Source of the DNA: Mesorhizobium koreense
GTDB lineage: Bacteria; Pseudomonadota; Alphaproteobacteria; Rhizobiales; Rhizobiaceae
DNA length: 64,000 bases
Reading direction: 5' to 3'
Assembly: GCF_031656215.1 (NCBI RefSeq)
Contig: NZ_CP134228.1
Span: 2,313,001 to 2,377,000, forward strand
Shown: one piece after another, positions 16,668 through 26,621 of the stretch
Numbering within the stretch: position 1 is the stretch's first letter
Layout: every line of letters begins with the position of its first letter
Program-made: the position numbers and the translations under genes
Notes under the pieces: generated by a model
What the model was told of the DNA's origin: nothing
Seen by the model: the letters and a program-made list of their open reading frames with translations, nothing else
The model's database searches: none

Positions 16668-17019
16668 GATTTCGGGGGCGCTCTTTGAAAAAGCTGGAGA
16701 AACCGCAAGGTTTCTGGCGATACTCGGTAATGGAAAGCGCCTGGCGATCCTGTGTCTTCTGGTCAACGGCGAGATGTCCGTCGGGGCCATTGCCGAAAAG
16801 GTGCAGCTGAGCCAGTCGGCGCTTTCACAGCATCTGGCGAAACTGCGTGGCGAGGAACTGGTATCGACACGGCGGGTCAGGCAGACGATCTACTATTCCT
16901 GCCGCTCCGAACAGGTGAAGGAAGTGCTCAATACGCTTGACGGGCTTTTCGGCGAGGCCGATCCCGACAAGCCTGGGCGGGCGCACTCGAAGGGCGACAA
17001 TCCGACATCGCTCAGCTAG
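16666..17019 (+). CDS. nolR: NolR-like ArsR/SmtB-family transcriptional regulator
   Basis: The 117-residue winged-helix protein has GNGKRLAILCLLVNGEMSVG, then recognition helix LSQSALSQHLAKLRGEELV and wing STRRVRQTIYYSC. This closely follows NolR of Rhizobium and Sinorhizobium, a global regulator of nodulation, conjugation and growth-phase genes. Two cysteines, in ILCLL and YYSCRS, occupy positions that in redox-sensing ArsR proteins (BigR/SqrR type) can pair, so sulfide or redox sensing is an alternative. No metal-binding CxC motif is seen. A NolR-type site overlaps the start codon. The symbol reflects homology, not proof of a symbiotic role. Confidence 0.8.
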   Translation: MISGALFEKAGETARFLAILGNGKRLAILCLLVNGEMSVGAIAEKVQLSQSALSQHLAKLRGEELVSTRRVRQTIYYSCRSEQVKEVLNTLDGLFGEADPDKPGRAHSKGDNPTSLS

Positions 17020-17030
17020 TTTCGCCGGCC

Positions 17031-17846
17031 ATGAGCCGCCCCGACCTCATCCGTATAGACGATCCAGGCGATCCACGGATCGCTTGCTATCGGGACATCC
17101 GCGAGAAGGACCTTTCCGGCCGAGAAGGGCTTTTCGTCGCCGAGGGCAAGGTGGTGCTCAACGTCTTGTTGGCGGCGCGGAGGTTCGCGCTTGCATCGGT
17201 GCTCCTCCTGGAAAACCGTGTCGCGGGAATGCAGGAGGTGCTGGCCGCGACACCGGAGGACACACCCGTTTATGTCGCATGCCAGGATGTCATCGACCGG
17301 ATCGCCGGTTTCCACCTGCATCGCGGCATCCTTGCGCTCGGCCGCCGACGTACCGGCGAGAGCCTTTCGGGGCTCATCGCGAGCCTGCCGGAAAAGGCCC
17401 TCGTCGTTGTGCTGGTCGGAATCTCGAACCATGACAATGTCGGCGCAATCTTCCGCAACGCGGCCGCCTTCGGCGCCGTTGCGGTCATTCTCGACGAGAC
17501 CTCGTGCGATCCGCTCTACCGCAAGGCGATCCGGGTCTCGGTCGGGGCGGCGCTGAAGGTGCCGTTCGTGCAGGGCGGCGATGCGGACGCGATGATGGCC
17601 GCGCTGGATGAAGGCGGCTTCTCGATACTCGCGCTTTCGCCTGCCGGAGGAGTGGAGATCACGGATATGGCGCCGGCGGCGCGTACGGCGCTTGTTCTCG
17701 GCAGCGAAGGAGAGGGGCTCCCGGCCGGGCTGCTTTCGGCGCTCCGGACCGTGCGGATCGGCATGGCGCCCGGCTTCGACAGTCTGAACGTCGCGGCCGC
17801 CTCGGCGGTTGCGCTCCACCATTTATGGCAGAAGCGGGCGGGATAG
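17031..17846 (+). CDS. TrmH/SpoU-family RNA 2'-O-methyltransferase
   Basis: The 271-residue protein has an N-terminal substrate-binding region (about 20-105) and a C-terminal SPOUT domain with motif 1 NHDNVGAIFRNAAAFG, motif 2 TALVLGSEGEGLP and motif 3 LNVAAASAVALHH. It should bind S-adenosylmethionine in a trefoil knot and methylate a ribose 2'-OH of tRNA or rRNA. The target cannot be told from sequence. It starts 12 bp after the nolR-like gene, probably cotranscribed. Confidence 0.9.
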   Translation: MSRPDLIRIDDPGDPRIACYRDIREKDLSGREGLFVAEGKVVLNVLLAARRFALASVLLLENRVAGMQEVLAATPEDTPVYVACQDVIDRIAGFHLHRGILALGRRRTGESLSGLIASLPEKALVVVLVGISNHDNVGAIFRNAAAFGAVAVILDETSCDPLYRKAIRVSVGAALKVPFVQGGDADAMMAALDEGGFSILALSPAGGVEITDMAPAARTALVLGSEGEGLPAGLLSALRTVRIGMAPGFDSLNVAAASAVALHHLWQKRAG

Positions 17847-18040
17847 CATGTTGCCTGTCGCAATCGGTGCATTCGGCGGCTGTTTTGAGACGGCGGAATT
17901 TTTCGCGCTCGCGCTTTTATGCCCCCCCGTAACCGATGGGGAGGACATCGGCTCCTTTATCCCCTCCAATTGATCGACAATCCGTCTCCGGTCCTTCGCG
18001 ATCGGTTCCATTTTCCAATGCAAGTTTGAAGGAAAGCCGC

Positions 18041-19720
18041 ATGGCCGAGTTCAAGTCCGACATCGAAATCGCCCGCGCCGCGAAAAAGAAGCCGATCATG
18101 GAAATCGGTGAGAAACTCGGCATCCCCGCCGAGCATCTCCTGCCCTACGGCCATGACAAGGCGAAGGTTACGGCGGACTTCATCAGATCGCTCTCCGGGA
18201 AGAAGGACGGCAAGCTGGTCCTGGTCACGGCGATCAATCCGACGCCGGCCGGCGAGGGCAAGACGACGACCACGGTCGGCCTCGGCGACGGGCTGAACCG
18301 CATCGGCAAGAAGGCCATCATCTGTATCCGCGAAGCCTCGCTCGGCCCGAATTTCGGCATGAAGGGCGGGGCGGCGGGCGGCGGCTACGCGCAGATCGTG
18401 CCGATGGAAGACATGAACCTCCACTTCACCGGGGATTTCCACGCCATCACCACGGCGCACAATCTCCTGTCGGCGATGGTCGACAACCACATCTACTGGG
18501 GCAACGACCTCGGCATCGATACGCGCCGGGTTACGTGGCGGCGGGTGATGGACATGAACGACCGGGCGCTGCGGCAGATCGTCTGCTCGCTTGGCGGCGT
18601 TGCCAACGGCTTCGCGCGCGAGTCTGGCTTCGACATCACGGTCGCCTCGGAAGTGATGGCGATCCTGTGCCTTGCGCGCGACCTCAAGGACCTGCAGAAG
18701 CGGCTCGGTGACATCATCGTCGCCTACCGCCGCGACAAGAGCCCGGTTTATGCCCGTGACCTGAAGGCCGACGGGGCGATGGCGGTGCTCTTGAAGGATG
18801 CGATGCAGCCGAACCTGGTGCAGACGCTGGAGAACAATCCGGCCTTCGTCCATGGCGGCCCGTTCGCAAACATCGCCCATGGCTGCAATTCGGTGATGGC
18901 TACCACCACGGCGCTGAAGCTTGCCGACTATGTGGTGACGGAAGCCGGCTTCGGCGCCGATCTCGGTGCGGAGAAGTTTTTCGACATCAAATGCCGGAAA
19001 GCCGGGCTGAAACCGGCCGCGGCCGTGATCGTCGCGACCATTCGCGCCATGAAGATGAATGGCGGCGTCAAGAAGGAGGATCTCGGCGCGGAGAATGTCG
19101 AGGCCGTGAAGAAGGGTGCTCCCAATCTCGGCCGGCACATCGAGAATGTCCGTCAGTTCGGCGTGCCGGCGGTGGTCGCGATCAACCACTTCCACTCAGA
19201 CACCGAAGCCGAGATCCAGGCGCTCAAGGACTATGTCGCCTCGATGGGCGAGGAGGCGATCATCTGCCGCCACTGGGCGGAGGGCTCCAAAGGCACGGAG
19301 GAGCTTGCGAAGAAGGTCGCGGAACTCGCCGAGTCGGGCGCTTCTCAGTTTGCACCGCTCTATCCGGACGAGATGCCGCTTTTCGAGAAGATCAACACCA
19401 TCGTGAAGCGGGTCTACCGCGGCTCCGAGGCGATCGCCGACAAGAGCGTGCGCGACCAGCTCCACCAGTGGGAGCAGGCGGGCTACGGCAATCTGCCTGT
19501 ATGCATGGCCAAGACGCAATATTCCTTCTCGACCGATCCCAATCTGCGCGGCGCGCCCACCGGTCATGTGGTGCCGGTGAGAGAGGTCAGGCTTTCGGCA
19601 GGAGCCGGTTTCGTCGTGGCGATCTGCGGCGAGATCATGACCATGCCGGGCCTGCCGAGCCGTCCCTCCTCGGAGAAGATATTCCTCAACAAGGACGGCC
19701 TGATCGAAGGGCTGAGCTGA
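18041..19720 (+). CDS. fhs: Formate-tetrahydrofolate ligase
   Basis: The 559-residue enzyme makes 10-formyl-THF from formate, ATP and THF. The P-loop [19 protein letters not shown] is near residues 64-82; [17 protein letters not shown] and the C-terminal [10 protein letters not shown] are family signatures. The ATG at 18041 gives the usual family length; the frame is open upstream to 17936 but that part is not conserved. No folD or purU neighbour is visible. The 194-bp upstream spacer shows no riboswitch I can recognise. Confidence 0.96.
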   Translation: MAEFKSDIEIARAAKKKPIMEIGEKLGIPAEHLLPYGHDKAKVTADFIRSLSGKKDGKLVLVTAINPTPAGEGKTTTTVGLGDGLNRIGKKAIICIREASLGPNFGMKGGAAGGGYAQIVPMEDMNLHFTGDFHAITTAHNLLSAMVDNHIYWGNDLGIDTRRVTWRRVMDMNDRALRQIVCSLGGVANGFARESGFDITVASEVMAILCLARDLKDLQKRLGDIIVAYRRDKSPVYARDLKADGAMAVLLKDAMQPNLVQTLENNPAFVHGGPFANIAHGCNSVMATTTALKLADYVVTEAGFGADLGAEKFFDIKCRKAGLKPAAAVIVATIRAMKMNGGVKKEDLGAENVEAVKKGAPNLGRHIENVRQFGVPAVVAINHFHSDTEAEIQALKDYVASMGEEAIICRHWAEGSKGTEELAKKVAELAESGASQFAPLYPDEMPLFEKINTIVKRVYRGSEAIADKSVRDQLHQWEQAGYGNLPVCMAKTQYSFSTDPNLRGAPTGHVVPVREVRLSAGAGFVVAICGEIMTMPGLPSRPSSEKIFLNKDGLIEGLS

Positions 19721-19724
19721 CTGC

Positions 19725-19830
19725 AGCATGTCTGCCGAAAGCGGTCACCGGTTTCGGGATGAAGACATGGGCAAAATCAAAGGGCTAAAGCGCACGGGGC
19801 GAATCTGAAAGATCGCGATGCGCTTTAGTG
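19725..19830. repeat. Palindromic intergenic repeat after fhs (ABC/mosaic-element type)
   Basis: Nested inverted repeats are visible: ATGTC (19728-19732) with GACAT (19764-19768), enclosing CCGAAA and TTTCGG, and CTAAAGCGC (19785-19793) with GCGCTTTAG (19820-19828). The pattern GCATGTC-CCGAAA-ACCGGTTTCGG-GACATG followed by a CTAAAGCGC hairpin is a recurrent intergenic mosaic element in rhizobia. It may act as a terminator or mRNA stabiliser for fhs. Confidence 0.7.
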
Positions 19831-20206
19831 CGCTTTGGCTGAAGCTGCTCGGGCTACCGCGCCTGAACCATCGGCCGTCGGCGGCGACCCTTTCGTTGCA
19901 CCGACGCATGGCATGAGATGGATTTCCGAAGCTCGGATCGGCGATTTCGGGATAAAAAAGTGCCTATTGCAACCGATTGTCGCACATTTTTGCCATTTGT
20001 GACTTTACTAACCCCGCGAAAGATAGAAGAAAATTACTTTTTGAGCACGCGATCGCCACAATTATTTCGAATGGTGCAAATTCGACACAGGGCTGGCGCA
20101 GGGTAAAAAACCGCGTTCGCGCCGGCTGAAAGGTAAGCAAGGACACTACGATCGAGGGGCGGGCTGGGAGCTTGATCGACGGTAGTGCCGGTTCGGAGTA
20201 GGGAAT
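19831..20206. other. Intergenic region upstream of the SH3 protein
   Basis: Apart from the repeat at its left edge this stretch shows no gene. The AT-rich segment at about 19975-20075 may hold the promoter of the SH3-domain gene. No operator or riboswitch was recognised. Confidence 0.5.
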
Positions 20207-21556
20207 TTGAGAGGTAGTCAGGGACTTAAACCCGCCGACGCCGCAAGGAACGCGCCGCCGCTTCAGCACAGCGCATTGCAGGGATGGCAGAGCCTTTCCG
20301 ACAGGACGGCCGGTGAGAAGCAACTCCTGAGTTTTCCGCAACGCGAAGTCTTCCGCCCGGCGCCGCAGCCGGCCGTGGGAGCGGCGCAAACAGGCGCGCA
20401 GCGCTATCCGACATTGGCTGCGAACGATACGGCAAGGCCGCGTCGGCGCGGCCGCTACAATTGGGACGGACGCTATGTGAGCCAGGCCGCCAACGAGCAG
20501 GAAGGTCCGTCGCTCGGCCGCCGGGTGCTTTTGCCCGCCGGTGCGTTGGCCCTGCTGGCAGGTGTCGCGCTTGGCGCTTTCTATCTCATGCATACATTCG
20601 CGGCTGGTCCGAATGCGGCTGTCGCCAACACCGCCGCGCCGACCAAAGCCGAAACGACAGTGGCGGCGGTAGCGCAGGTGCCGGCTGCGCCCGCTGAAAC
20701 CGCCAAGACGAGCGCCGCGACCAGTCAGGATACCGCTGCGCGAGTTACCGCACCGGTGGCTCCGGCAAAGGTGGCGGCTGTCGCGCCGACGGGTGCCGCC
20801 GCGACAGAAACGAAGGTACTCGCCCCCGACAATGCGCGCTGGGGCGAATCGTCGGGCGCCAAAGTTGCCGCCGCTCCACAGCCGCAGGCTGATGAAGTCG
20901 ATGCCGCGCCTAAGGTGGACGATCCGCAGAGCGCTCCGGTGCCAACGGAAGAGCCGAAGATGGCGGCCCCTAAAACGGAAGCCCCTAAGGCGGAAGTGCC
21001 GAAGAAACTTGCCTATGCGGCACCTTCTCAGGCGGTGCATCCGGTCGACAAAGCGGTGACGGCGGCATTGCCGCCAGCGGGTTCCGCTGCCCAGGATGCT
21101 TCCGGGGAGACTGCGTTACCGGGCGTCAATGCCAATCCGCTCTCGGTGCCGGCCAAGGCATCGGCTGGTGAGGCCAACGACACTGCCGGCAGTAGCGATA
21201 CTGCGGGTGGTTATGCGAGCACGGTGCATACGGCCGTCAAATTGCGCGCCGGCCCGAGCAACGGCAGCCGTTCCATCGGCGTCGTGCCGGGGAAGGCGAC
21301 TGTGCATGTGCTGAACTGCAAGGGGTGGTGCAAGGTCTCCTATGCAGGCAAGGAAGGCTATGTCTTCAAGAGCTTCCTTGGTGGCCATGCTTCCCCTGCG
21401 CCGGCACAGGCTGCCCCGCAGAAATCTGCCGCCGCTCCGGCCGCACCCGCGGCACAACAGACGGCACAGAGTGCCGCCGCCAAGCCGGCTACCCCTGCGC
21501 CAGCCAACGCCGAGGCGCTCGAGGCGGCATCCGAGCGGACGATGATGCGGCGGTAA
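20207..21556 (+). CDS. Membrane-anchored SH3-domain protein with Ala/Pro-rich linkers
   Basis: The 449-residue protein appears to start at TTG 20207, preceded by GGAGTAGGGA; no ATG gives a reasonable alternative. A cytoplasmic N-terminus of about 100 residues, rich in Arg near RPRRRGRYNWDGRY, is followed by a membrane segment (about 106-126). A long Ala/Pro/Lys-rich periplasmic linker leads to a bacterial SH3 domain (about 345-395, TAVKLRAGPSNGSRSIGVVP) with Cys residues in NCKGWCKV. A second low-complexity tail ends the protein. Such SH3b proteins bind peptidoglycan or other wall ligands; the role here is unknown. Confidence 0.78.
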   Translation: MRGSQGLKPADAARNAPPLQHSALQGWQSLSDRTAGEKQLLSFPQREVFRPAPQPAVGAAQTGAQRYPTLAANDTARPRRRGRYNWDGRYVSQAANEQEGPSLGRRVLLPAGALALLAGVALGAFYLMHTFAAGPNAAVANTAAPTKAETTVAAVAQVPAAPAETAKTSAATSQDTAARVTAPVAPAKVAAVAPTGAAATETKVLAPDNARWGESSGAKVAAAPQPQADEVDAAPKVDDPQSAPVPTEEPKMAAPKTEAPKAEVPKKLAYAAPSQAVHPVDKAVTAALPPAGSAAQDASGETALPGVNANPLSVPAKASAGEANDTAGSSDTAGGYASTVHTAVKLRAGPSNGSRSIGVVPGKATVHVLNCKGWCKVSYAGKEGYVFKSFLGGHASPAPAQAAPQKSAAAPAAPAAQQTAQSAAAKPATPAPANAEALEAASERTMMRR

Positions 21557-21702
21557 CGCCTCCTCGTGCCACAAAGGCGGAACTGGTAGTTGCCTCGCGT
21601 CTGTTTCGCGACTCCTTCTGCAAGGCGAGGTGAGGGCGGTGCCTGTGACCGCCCCGCCATTTCTAGTTGCCATGCCGTCTGAACGCCGGTATGGAGATTC
21701 CC

Positions 21703-21747
21703 ATGACTGCGCTTTCGATCAAGACCGTCTGGTGGTGGGGCTGCTGA
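21703..21747 (+). CDS. trpL: Tryptophan leader peptide TrpL
   Basis: A 14-codon frame reads MTALSIKTVWWWGC, with three consecutive Trp codons just before the stop, after ATGGAGATTCCC. It precedes trpE(G) by 110 bp, the same arrangement as in Sinorhizobium meliloti, where ribosome stalling at the Trp codons governs attenuation and the released leader RNA also acts as a trans-acting sRNA. The short frame, tandem Trp codons and downstream terminator make the call strong. Confidence 0.93.
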   Translation: MTALSIKTVWWWGC

Positions 21748-21822
21748 CAGCGGCCGGTCGACGCGCGTGCGTATGAAGATTGTGGTGGCCGCAACGGATG
21801 CTCCGGGCGGCCATTTTGTTTT
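21740..21822 (+). terminator. trp attenuator: alternative hairpins and intrinsic terminator
   Basis: Four pairing segments are visible. GCTG (21740-21743) pairs with CAGC (21748-21751). GCGGCC (21750-21755) can pair with GGCCGC (21787-21792) as antiterminator. TGGCCGC (21786-21792) pairs with GCGGCCA (21807-21813), followed by TTTTGTTTT (21814-21822), as terminator. A ribosome stalled on the Trp codons covers the first segment and frees the second to capture the third, so transcription continues when charged tRNA(Trp) is scarce. Confidence 0.9.
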
Positions 21823-21857
21823 CCCGGCTCCGTGCGAGATCAGAAGGGAATACGGAA

Positions 21858-24047
21858 ATGACGATCGAAAGTCTCGAAAACGGAGCCGAGCGCTATGTGA
21901 CGGCCGGCGGCGTCTCGATCACGCGGGAGCGGCACGCTACGCCCTACGAGGGCGCGATCGAGCGCTTCATCGATGGGCTCGATTCAAGGCGTGGCGCCGT
22001 CTTTTCTTCGAATTACGAGTATCCGGGTCGCTATACGCGATGGGATACGGCGATCATCGACCCGCCGATTGTCGTCACCGCACGGGATCGCGCCATGCGG
22101 ATCGAGGCGCTGAACGGCCGCGGCAGGGCGATGCTGCCGGCAATCGTCGGCGCGGTCGAGGCCATGGAAGAGGTGACGCTTCTGGAGAACGGCGCGGGAG
22201 TCGCGACGCTGAAAGTTGCCGAGCCCGGCCGTGTGTTCAGCGAGGAGGAGCGTTCGCGGGCGCCGACGATCTTCACGGTGCTGCGCGCGATCGTGGCCCT
22301 GTTCAAATCGCCGGAGGATGCGAACCTCGGACTCTACGGCGCTTTCGGCTACGATATCGCCTTCCAGTTCGACCCGGTCGAATACAGGCTGGAGCGGCCG
22401 GATGACCAGCGCGATGTGGTGCTTTACTTGCCGGACGAGATTCTCGTGGTCGACCATTATTCGGCGGCGGCGTGGCTCGATCGCTACGATTTCGCCGGCC
22501 AAGGCTGGACGACCGAAGGTTTGCCGCGCGAGGGCTCGACAGCGGCTTTCCAGCCGTCCGACCGGATACCGCCGCGTTCCGACCATGAGCCCGGTGAATA
22601 TGCGCGGCTGGTAGAGAAGGCGAAGGAAAGTTTCCTGCGCGGCGACCTCTTCGAGGTGGTGCCCGGCCAGAAGTTCCTGGAGCGCTGCGAGGGGAAGCCG
22701 TCGGAGATCGCGCGACGGCTGAAGGCGATCAATCCGTCGCCCTATTCCTTCTTCATCAATCTCGGCGACCGCGAGTATCTGATCGGCGCCTCGCCGGAGA
22801 TGTTCGTGCGCGTCAACGGACGGCGCGTAGAGACCTGCCCGATCTCCGGCACCATCAAGCGCGGCGACGACGCCATTTCGGATTCGGAGCAGATCTTGAA
22901 GCTCTTGAATTCCAAGAAGGACGAGTCGGAGCTTACCATGTGCTCCGACGTCGATCGCAACGACAAGTCGAGGGTCTGCGAGCCGGGTTCGGTCAGGGTG
23001 ATTGGCCGCCGCCAGATCGAGATGTACTCGCGGCTGATCCATACGGTCGATCATATCGAGGGGCGGCTGCGCGAAGGCATGGATGCCTTCGACGCCTTCC
23101 TATCGCATGCCTGGGCGGTCACCGTCACCGGCGCACCGAAGCTTTGGGCAATGCGCTTCATCGAGAACAACGAGAAGAGCCCGCGCGCATGGTATGGCGG
23201 CGCGATCGGCATGGTGCATTTCAACGGCGACCTGAATACGGGCCTCACCTTGCGAACGATCCGGATCAAGAACGGCATCGCCGAAGTGCGGGCAGGGGCG
23301 ACACTGCTCTACGATTCCGTGCCGGAGGACGAGGAGGCCGAGACCGAACTCAAGGCCTCGGCGATGCTCGCGGCCATCCGCGACGCGCGAGCCGGCAATT
23401 CGGTGAACCCGGAGCGGGCCGGCGCCCGTGTCGGGACCGGGGTCAACGTGCTGCTCGTCGATCATGAGGATTCCTTCGTCCACACGCTCGCCAATTATTT
23501 CCGCCAGACGGGCGCGGCGGTTACCACGGTGCGCACGCCGGTCGCGGAGGAAATCTTCGACCGGCTCAACCCCGATCTCGTCGTGCTTTCTCCCGGGCCG
23601 GGACTGCCGTCCGATTTCGACTGCAAGGCGACGATCGAGATGGCGCGCCGGCGCGGGCTGCCGATCTTCGGAGTGTGCCTTGGGCTGCAGGCGCTTGCCG
23701 AAGCCTATGGCGGCGCGCTCAGGCAGTTGCGGCTGCCGATGCACGGCAAGCCTTCCCGCATCAAGGTGAGCAGGGAGGGCGTCATATTCTCCGGCCTGCC
23801 CGGCGAGGTGACGGTCGGGCGCTATCACTCGATCTTTGCCGATCCGGCCGCTCTGCCCGAGGATTTCGTCGTTACCGCCGAGACGGATGATGGCGTCATC
23901 ATGGCCTTCGAGCATCGAAAGGAGCCGGTGGCGGCCGTGCAATTCCATCCCGAATCGATCATGACACTCGGTCAGAACGCCGGCATGCGGATGATCGAGA
24001 ATGTGGTTGCGCATCTGCCGCGCCGGGCGAAGGAAAAAGCGGCGTAG
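21858..24047 (+). CDS. trpE: Fused anthranilate synthase TrpE(G)
   Basis: The 729-residue protein joins the chorismate-utilising TrpE component (about 1-510) to the TrpG glutamine amidotransferase (about 530-725), so one chain makes anthranilate from chorismate and glutamine. The TrpE part has [28 protein letters not shown] and the GAP-type active site. The TrpG triad is Cys607 (GVCLGLQ), His697 and Glu699 (FHPES). Rhizobia carry this fusion, regulated by the trpL attenuator found here. The ATG at 21858 lies after the attenuator; the longer frame from 21780 would overlap it. The gene is followed 23 bp later by a CDF transporter. Confidence 0.96.
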   Translation: MTIESLENGAERYVTAGGVSITRERHATPYEGAIERFIDGLDSRRGAVFSSNYEYPGRYTRWDTAIIDPPIVVTARDRAMRIEALNGRGRAMLPAIVGAVEAMEEVTLLENGAGVATLKVAEPGRVFSEEERSRAPTIFTVLRAIVALFKSPEDANLGLYGAFGYDIAFQFDPVEYRLERPDDQRDVVLYLPDEILVVDHYSAAAWLDRYDFAGQGWTTEGLPREGSTAAFQPSDRIPPRSDHEPGEYARLVEKAKESFLRGDLFEVVPGQKFLERCEGKPSEIARRLKAINPSPYSFFINLGDREYLIGASPEMFVRVNGRRVETCPISGTIKRGDDAISDSEQILKLLNSKKDESELTMCSDVDRNDKSRVCEPGSVRVIGRRQIEMYSRLIHTVDHIEGRLREGMDAFDAFLSHAWAVTVTGAPKLWAMRFIENNEKSPRAWYGGAIGMVHFNGDLNTGLTLRTIRIKNGIAEVRAGATLLYDSVPEDEEAETELKASAMLAAIRDARAGNSVNPERAGARVGTGVNVLLVDHEDSFVHTLANYFRQTGAAVTTVRTPVAEEIFDRLNPDLVVLSPGPGLPSDFDCKATIEMARRRGLPIFGVCLGLQALAEAYGGALRQLRLPMHGKPSRIKVSREGVIFSGLPGEVTVGRYHSIFADPAALPEDFVVTAETDDGVIMAFEHRKEPVAAVQFHPESIMTLGQNAGMRMIENVVAHLPRRAKEKAA

Positions 24048-24070
24048 CCGTACCGGAGGGCGAGGGGCTG

Positions 24071-25000
24071 ATGATGGCGGCTCGGTCAATAGAGACAGCC
24101 AAGCGAAAAGTCGCCATGCTCGCCCTCTGGTCGATCCCGGTGGCGGTTGCCGTTCTTGCGCTGAAATTCGCCGCCTGGTGGATCACCGATTCCGTGGCGC
24201 TCTATTCGGATGCGCTGGAATCAATCGTCAACGTGATCGCCTCCTTCTTCGCGCTCTGGGCGATCCGCATCAGCCATATGCCGGCGGACGAGAACCATCC
24301 GTTCGGCCACCACAAGGCCGAATATCTCTCCGCCGTGGTCGAAGGGGCGCTTATCATCGTCGCCGCGCTTCTCATTTTCCGGGAGGCGTTTTTCGCGCTG
24401 CAATCTCCGATGCCGCTCGAGCGGCCGTGGCCAGGCCTGGCCATCAACGCGGTTGCCGGCGTGCTCAACGCTGGCTGGGCATGGGTCCTGATCCGCGCCG
24501 GGCGGCGGGAGAGATCGCCGGCGCTCGATGCGGATGGGCGCCACCTCCTCACCGATGTGTGGACGTCCGCTGGCGTGATCGTCGGGCTTGTCGCGGCGGT
24601 TTCGACCGGGTGGACGGTGCTCGATCCGCTGCTTGCCATCGCGGTCGCGATAAATATTCTCTACCAGGGCTGGAGCGTCATTGGCTCTTCCGTCCAGGGC
24701 CTGATGGATGTGGGGGTCGATGCCGAGCAGTCGATGCGTATCCGCAGCATCATCTCGACCAATGCGGGCGGCGCGCTCGAGGTCCACGATCTGAAGACGC
24801 GGATCGCGGGTCGCGCGACCTTCATAGAATTCCATCTGGTTGTCGACGCGGCGATGAGCGTCGGCGACAGCCATGTGATCTGCGACCGGATCGAGGAAGC
24901 GCTGAAGGCCGAAATCCCGAGTGTCCGGGTGGTGATCCATGTCGAACCGGACGACGAGGCGAAGCTGCCGCCGGGAACTGCATCGGTCCCCTTCGCTTGA
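24071..25000 (+). CDS. Cation diffusion facilitator (CDF) transporter
   Basis: The 309-residue protein has six predicted membrane helices (about 15-210) and a C-terminal cytoplasmic metal-sensing domain. The first transport-site motif reads YSDALES and the second HLLTDVWTS (His and Asp). The first differs from the DxxxD of FieF-like Fe/Zn exporters, so the metal (Zn, Mn, Fe or Co) is uncertain. It exports divalent metal by proton antiport. The gene is 23 bp after trpE(G) and probably shares its transcript, though no functional link is obvious. Confidence 0.9.
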   Translation: MMAARSIETAKRKVAMLALWSIPVAVAVLALKFAAWWITDSVALYSDALESIVNVIASFFALWAIRISHMPADENHPFGHHKAEYLSAVVEGALIIVAALLIFREAFFALQSPMPLERPWPGLAINAVAGVLNAGWAWVLIRAGRRERSPALDADGRHLLTDVWTSAGVIVGLVAAVSTGWTVLDPLLAIAVAINILYQGWSVIGSSVQGLMDVGVDAEQSMRIRSIISTNAGGALEVHDLKTRIAGRATFIEFHLVVDAAMSVGDSHVICDRIEEALKAEIPSVRVVIHVEPDDEAKLPPGTASVPFA

Positions 25001-25022
25001 GGGGGTCAGGTGTCCACGGCCT

Positions 25023-26480
25023 TCAATACATTGCCTGGTTTTCCCGGCCGTAGCGCGAAAGGCTGACGATCGCGGCGAGGATGGCGAAGCCCGCGCCGAC
25101 AAGCAGCGCCGTCGTAGCGCCGTTGATGCCGAGGCGGCCGAGGAGCAGGGCGACCAGCGCCGCCCCGATCGTCTGGCCCGTCAGCCTCGCGGTGCCGAGC
25201 ATGCCGCTCGCGGCGCCGCTGCGCTCGCGCGGCGCCGACAGGATGAGCGTCCGGTTGTTGGGCGACTGGAAACATCCGAAGCCGATGCCGCAAAGCGCCA
25301 TGCGCCAGGCGATGCCCATTATCGAGGGATGCTGCGGCAGGAAGGCAAGAAGCAGCAGGCCGGCCGCAAGCAGGATGAGGCCGGTGCTGCCGAGCAGCGC
25401 GGTTGAATGACGGTTGGACAGCTTGCCCGATATCGGCGCCATGATGGCAACGGCGGCTGGCCATGGGGCGATAAGCATGCCGACCTCGGCCGGGGTGAAG
25501 CCGTAGATATTCTGGAAGACGAAGGGAAGCGAGACATAAGCCAGGATCTGGGCGGTGAAGGATGCGATCGAGGTCCCGATCGAAAGCGCGAAGACCGGTA
25601 CCTTCAGAAGGTCGAGCGGCAGGAGCGGGTCGCGCATCCCGAGTTCCCGCCTGACCAGCAGCGTGCTTGTCAGCACACAAAGCACCGCCTGTAGAAGGAT
25701 CAGCGTCAGCGACAGCCCATGGCCGATGCTGTCGATCGTCGTTACGATAAGGCCGATCGACAAGGCGCTCAGCACGGCGCTCGCGAGATCAAACGGGCGA
25801 TCGGCGAGGTCGTTCTCAGGCAGGCTGCGCCAGCCCATGACGACGGTCAGCACGCCGAGCGGCACGTTGATTATGAACAGCCACGGCCAGCTCAGGACCG
25901 CGAGAATGGATCCGGCGAGCGTGGGGCCGATGGTCGAACTGGCGCCGACCACGAGAGCGTTGAGGCCGATGGCCGTGCCGAATTTCACACGTGGCACGAT
26001 GTAGCGCAGGAGCGCGGAATTGACGCTCATAAGGCCGGCGGCGCCGATGCCCTGCACGATGCGGGACGCCGTAAGCAATTCCAGCGAGCCGGAAAGTGCA
26101 CAGGCAAGGGACGACACCGTGAAAACGACGACACCGAAGATGTAGATGCGCCGGTAGCCATATATTTCGCCGAGCGAGGCAAAAGGCAGAAGCGTGGTGA
26201 CGATCGCCAACTGGTAGCCGTTGACGATCCAGATCGAGACAGAAGGGCTTGCGTTGAAATCCGCCGCGATGGTCGGCAATGCCACGTTGGCGATGGTGCC
26301 ATCGAGCACGGCAAGGGTGATGCCGACCATGATCGTTGCCCATGCCCACTGGCGTCTCGGCGTTTCGAGACCGTCGGGGGCGGTGATGCGGGGTCGGGTC
26401 ACGGGCGGGGATTCGGTCTGGTCCAATGGAGGGCCTGCAGAGCACGAAATGAAAGATGCGTCATAGACGCTGAGCGGCAA
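25023..26480 (-). CDS. MFS drug/solute exporter, DHA2-type
   Basis: The 485-residue protein shows about 14 membrane segments. Motif A-like GEIYGYRRIYIFG after the second helix and LDGTIANVALPTIAADF in the first helix are typical of EmrB/QacA (DHA2) proton-driven multidrug exporters. The N-terminal 40 residues are hydrophilic. No membrane-fusion partner (emrA) or regulator is adjacent, so the substrate is unknown. It diverges from the AbrB-type gene. Confidence 0.9.
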   Translation of the reverse strand: MPLSVYDASFISCSAGPPLDQTESPPVTRPRITAPDGLETPRRQWAWATIMVGITLAVLDGTIANVALPTIAADFNASPSVSIWIVNGYQLAIVTTLLPFASLGEIYGYRRIYIFGVVVFTVSSLACALSGSLELLTASRIVQGIGAAGLMSVNSALLRYIVPRVKFGTAIGLNALVVGASSTIGPTLAGSILAVLSWPWLFIINVPLGVLTVVMGWRSLPENDLADRPFDLASAVLSALSIGLIVTTIDSIGHGLSLTLILLQAVLCVLTSTLLVRRELGMRDPLLPLDLLKVPVFALSIGTSIASFTAQILAYVSLPFVFQNIYGFTPAEVGMLIAPWPAAVAIMAPISGKLSNRHSTALLGSTGLILLAAGLLLLAFLPQHPSIMGIAWRMALCGIGFGCFQSPNNRTLILSAPRERSGAASGMLGTARLTGQTIGAALVALLLGRLGINGATTALLVGAGFAILAAIVSLSRYGRENQAMY

Positions 26481-26621
26481 ACAGACTGGGCCACTTTGCG
26501 CAAGGATCGGTCAGAGTGCAATTCGCAGGCTGTTATTCCCCCAACGATGCGGTCATTGGGGCGCCGCCGTTGAATTGTAGTGCCCGGTGGCCCATGGTCC
26601 GCGCCATGGGATTCCCGCCTT

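Noticed and set aside
17847-18040. Possible folate or ZTP riboswitch upstream of fhs
   Set aside because: I could not find the conserved core of either class.
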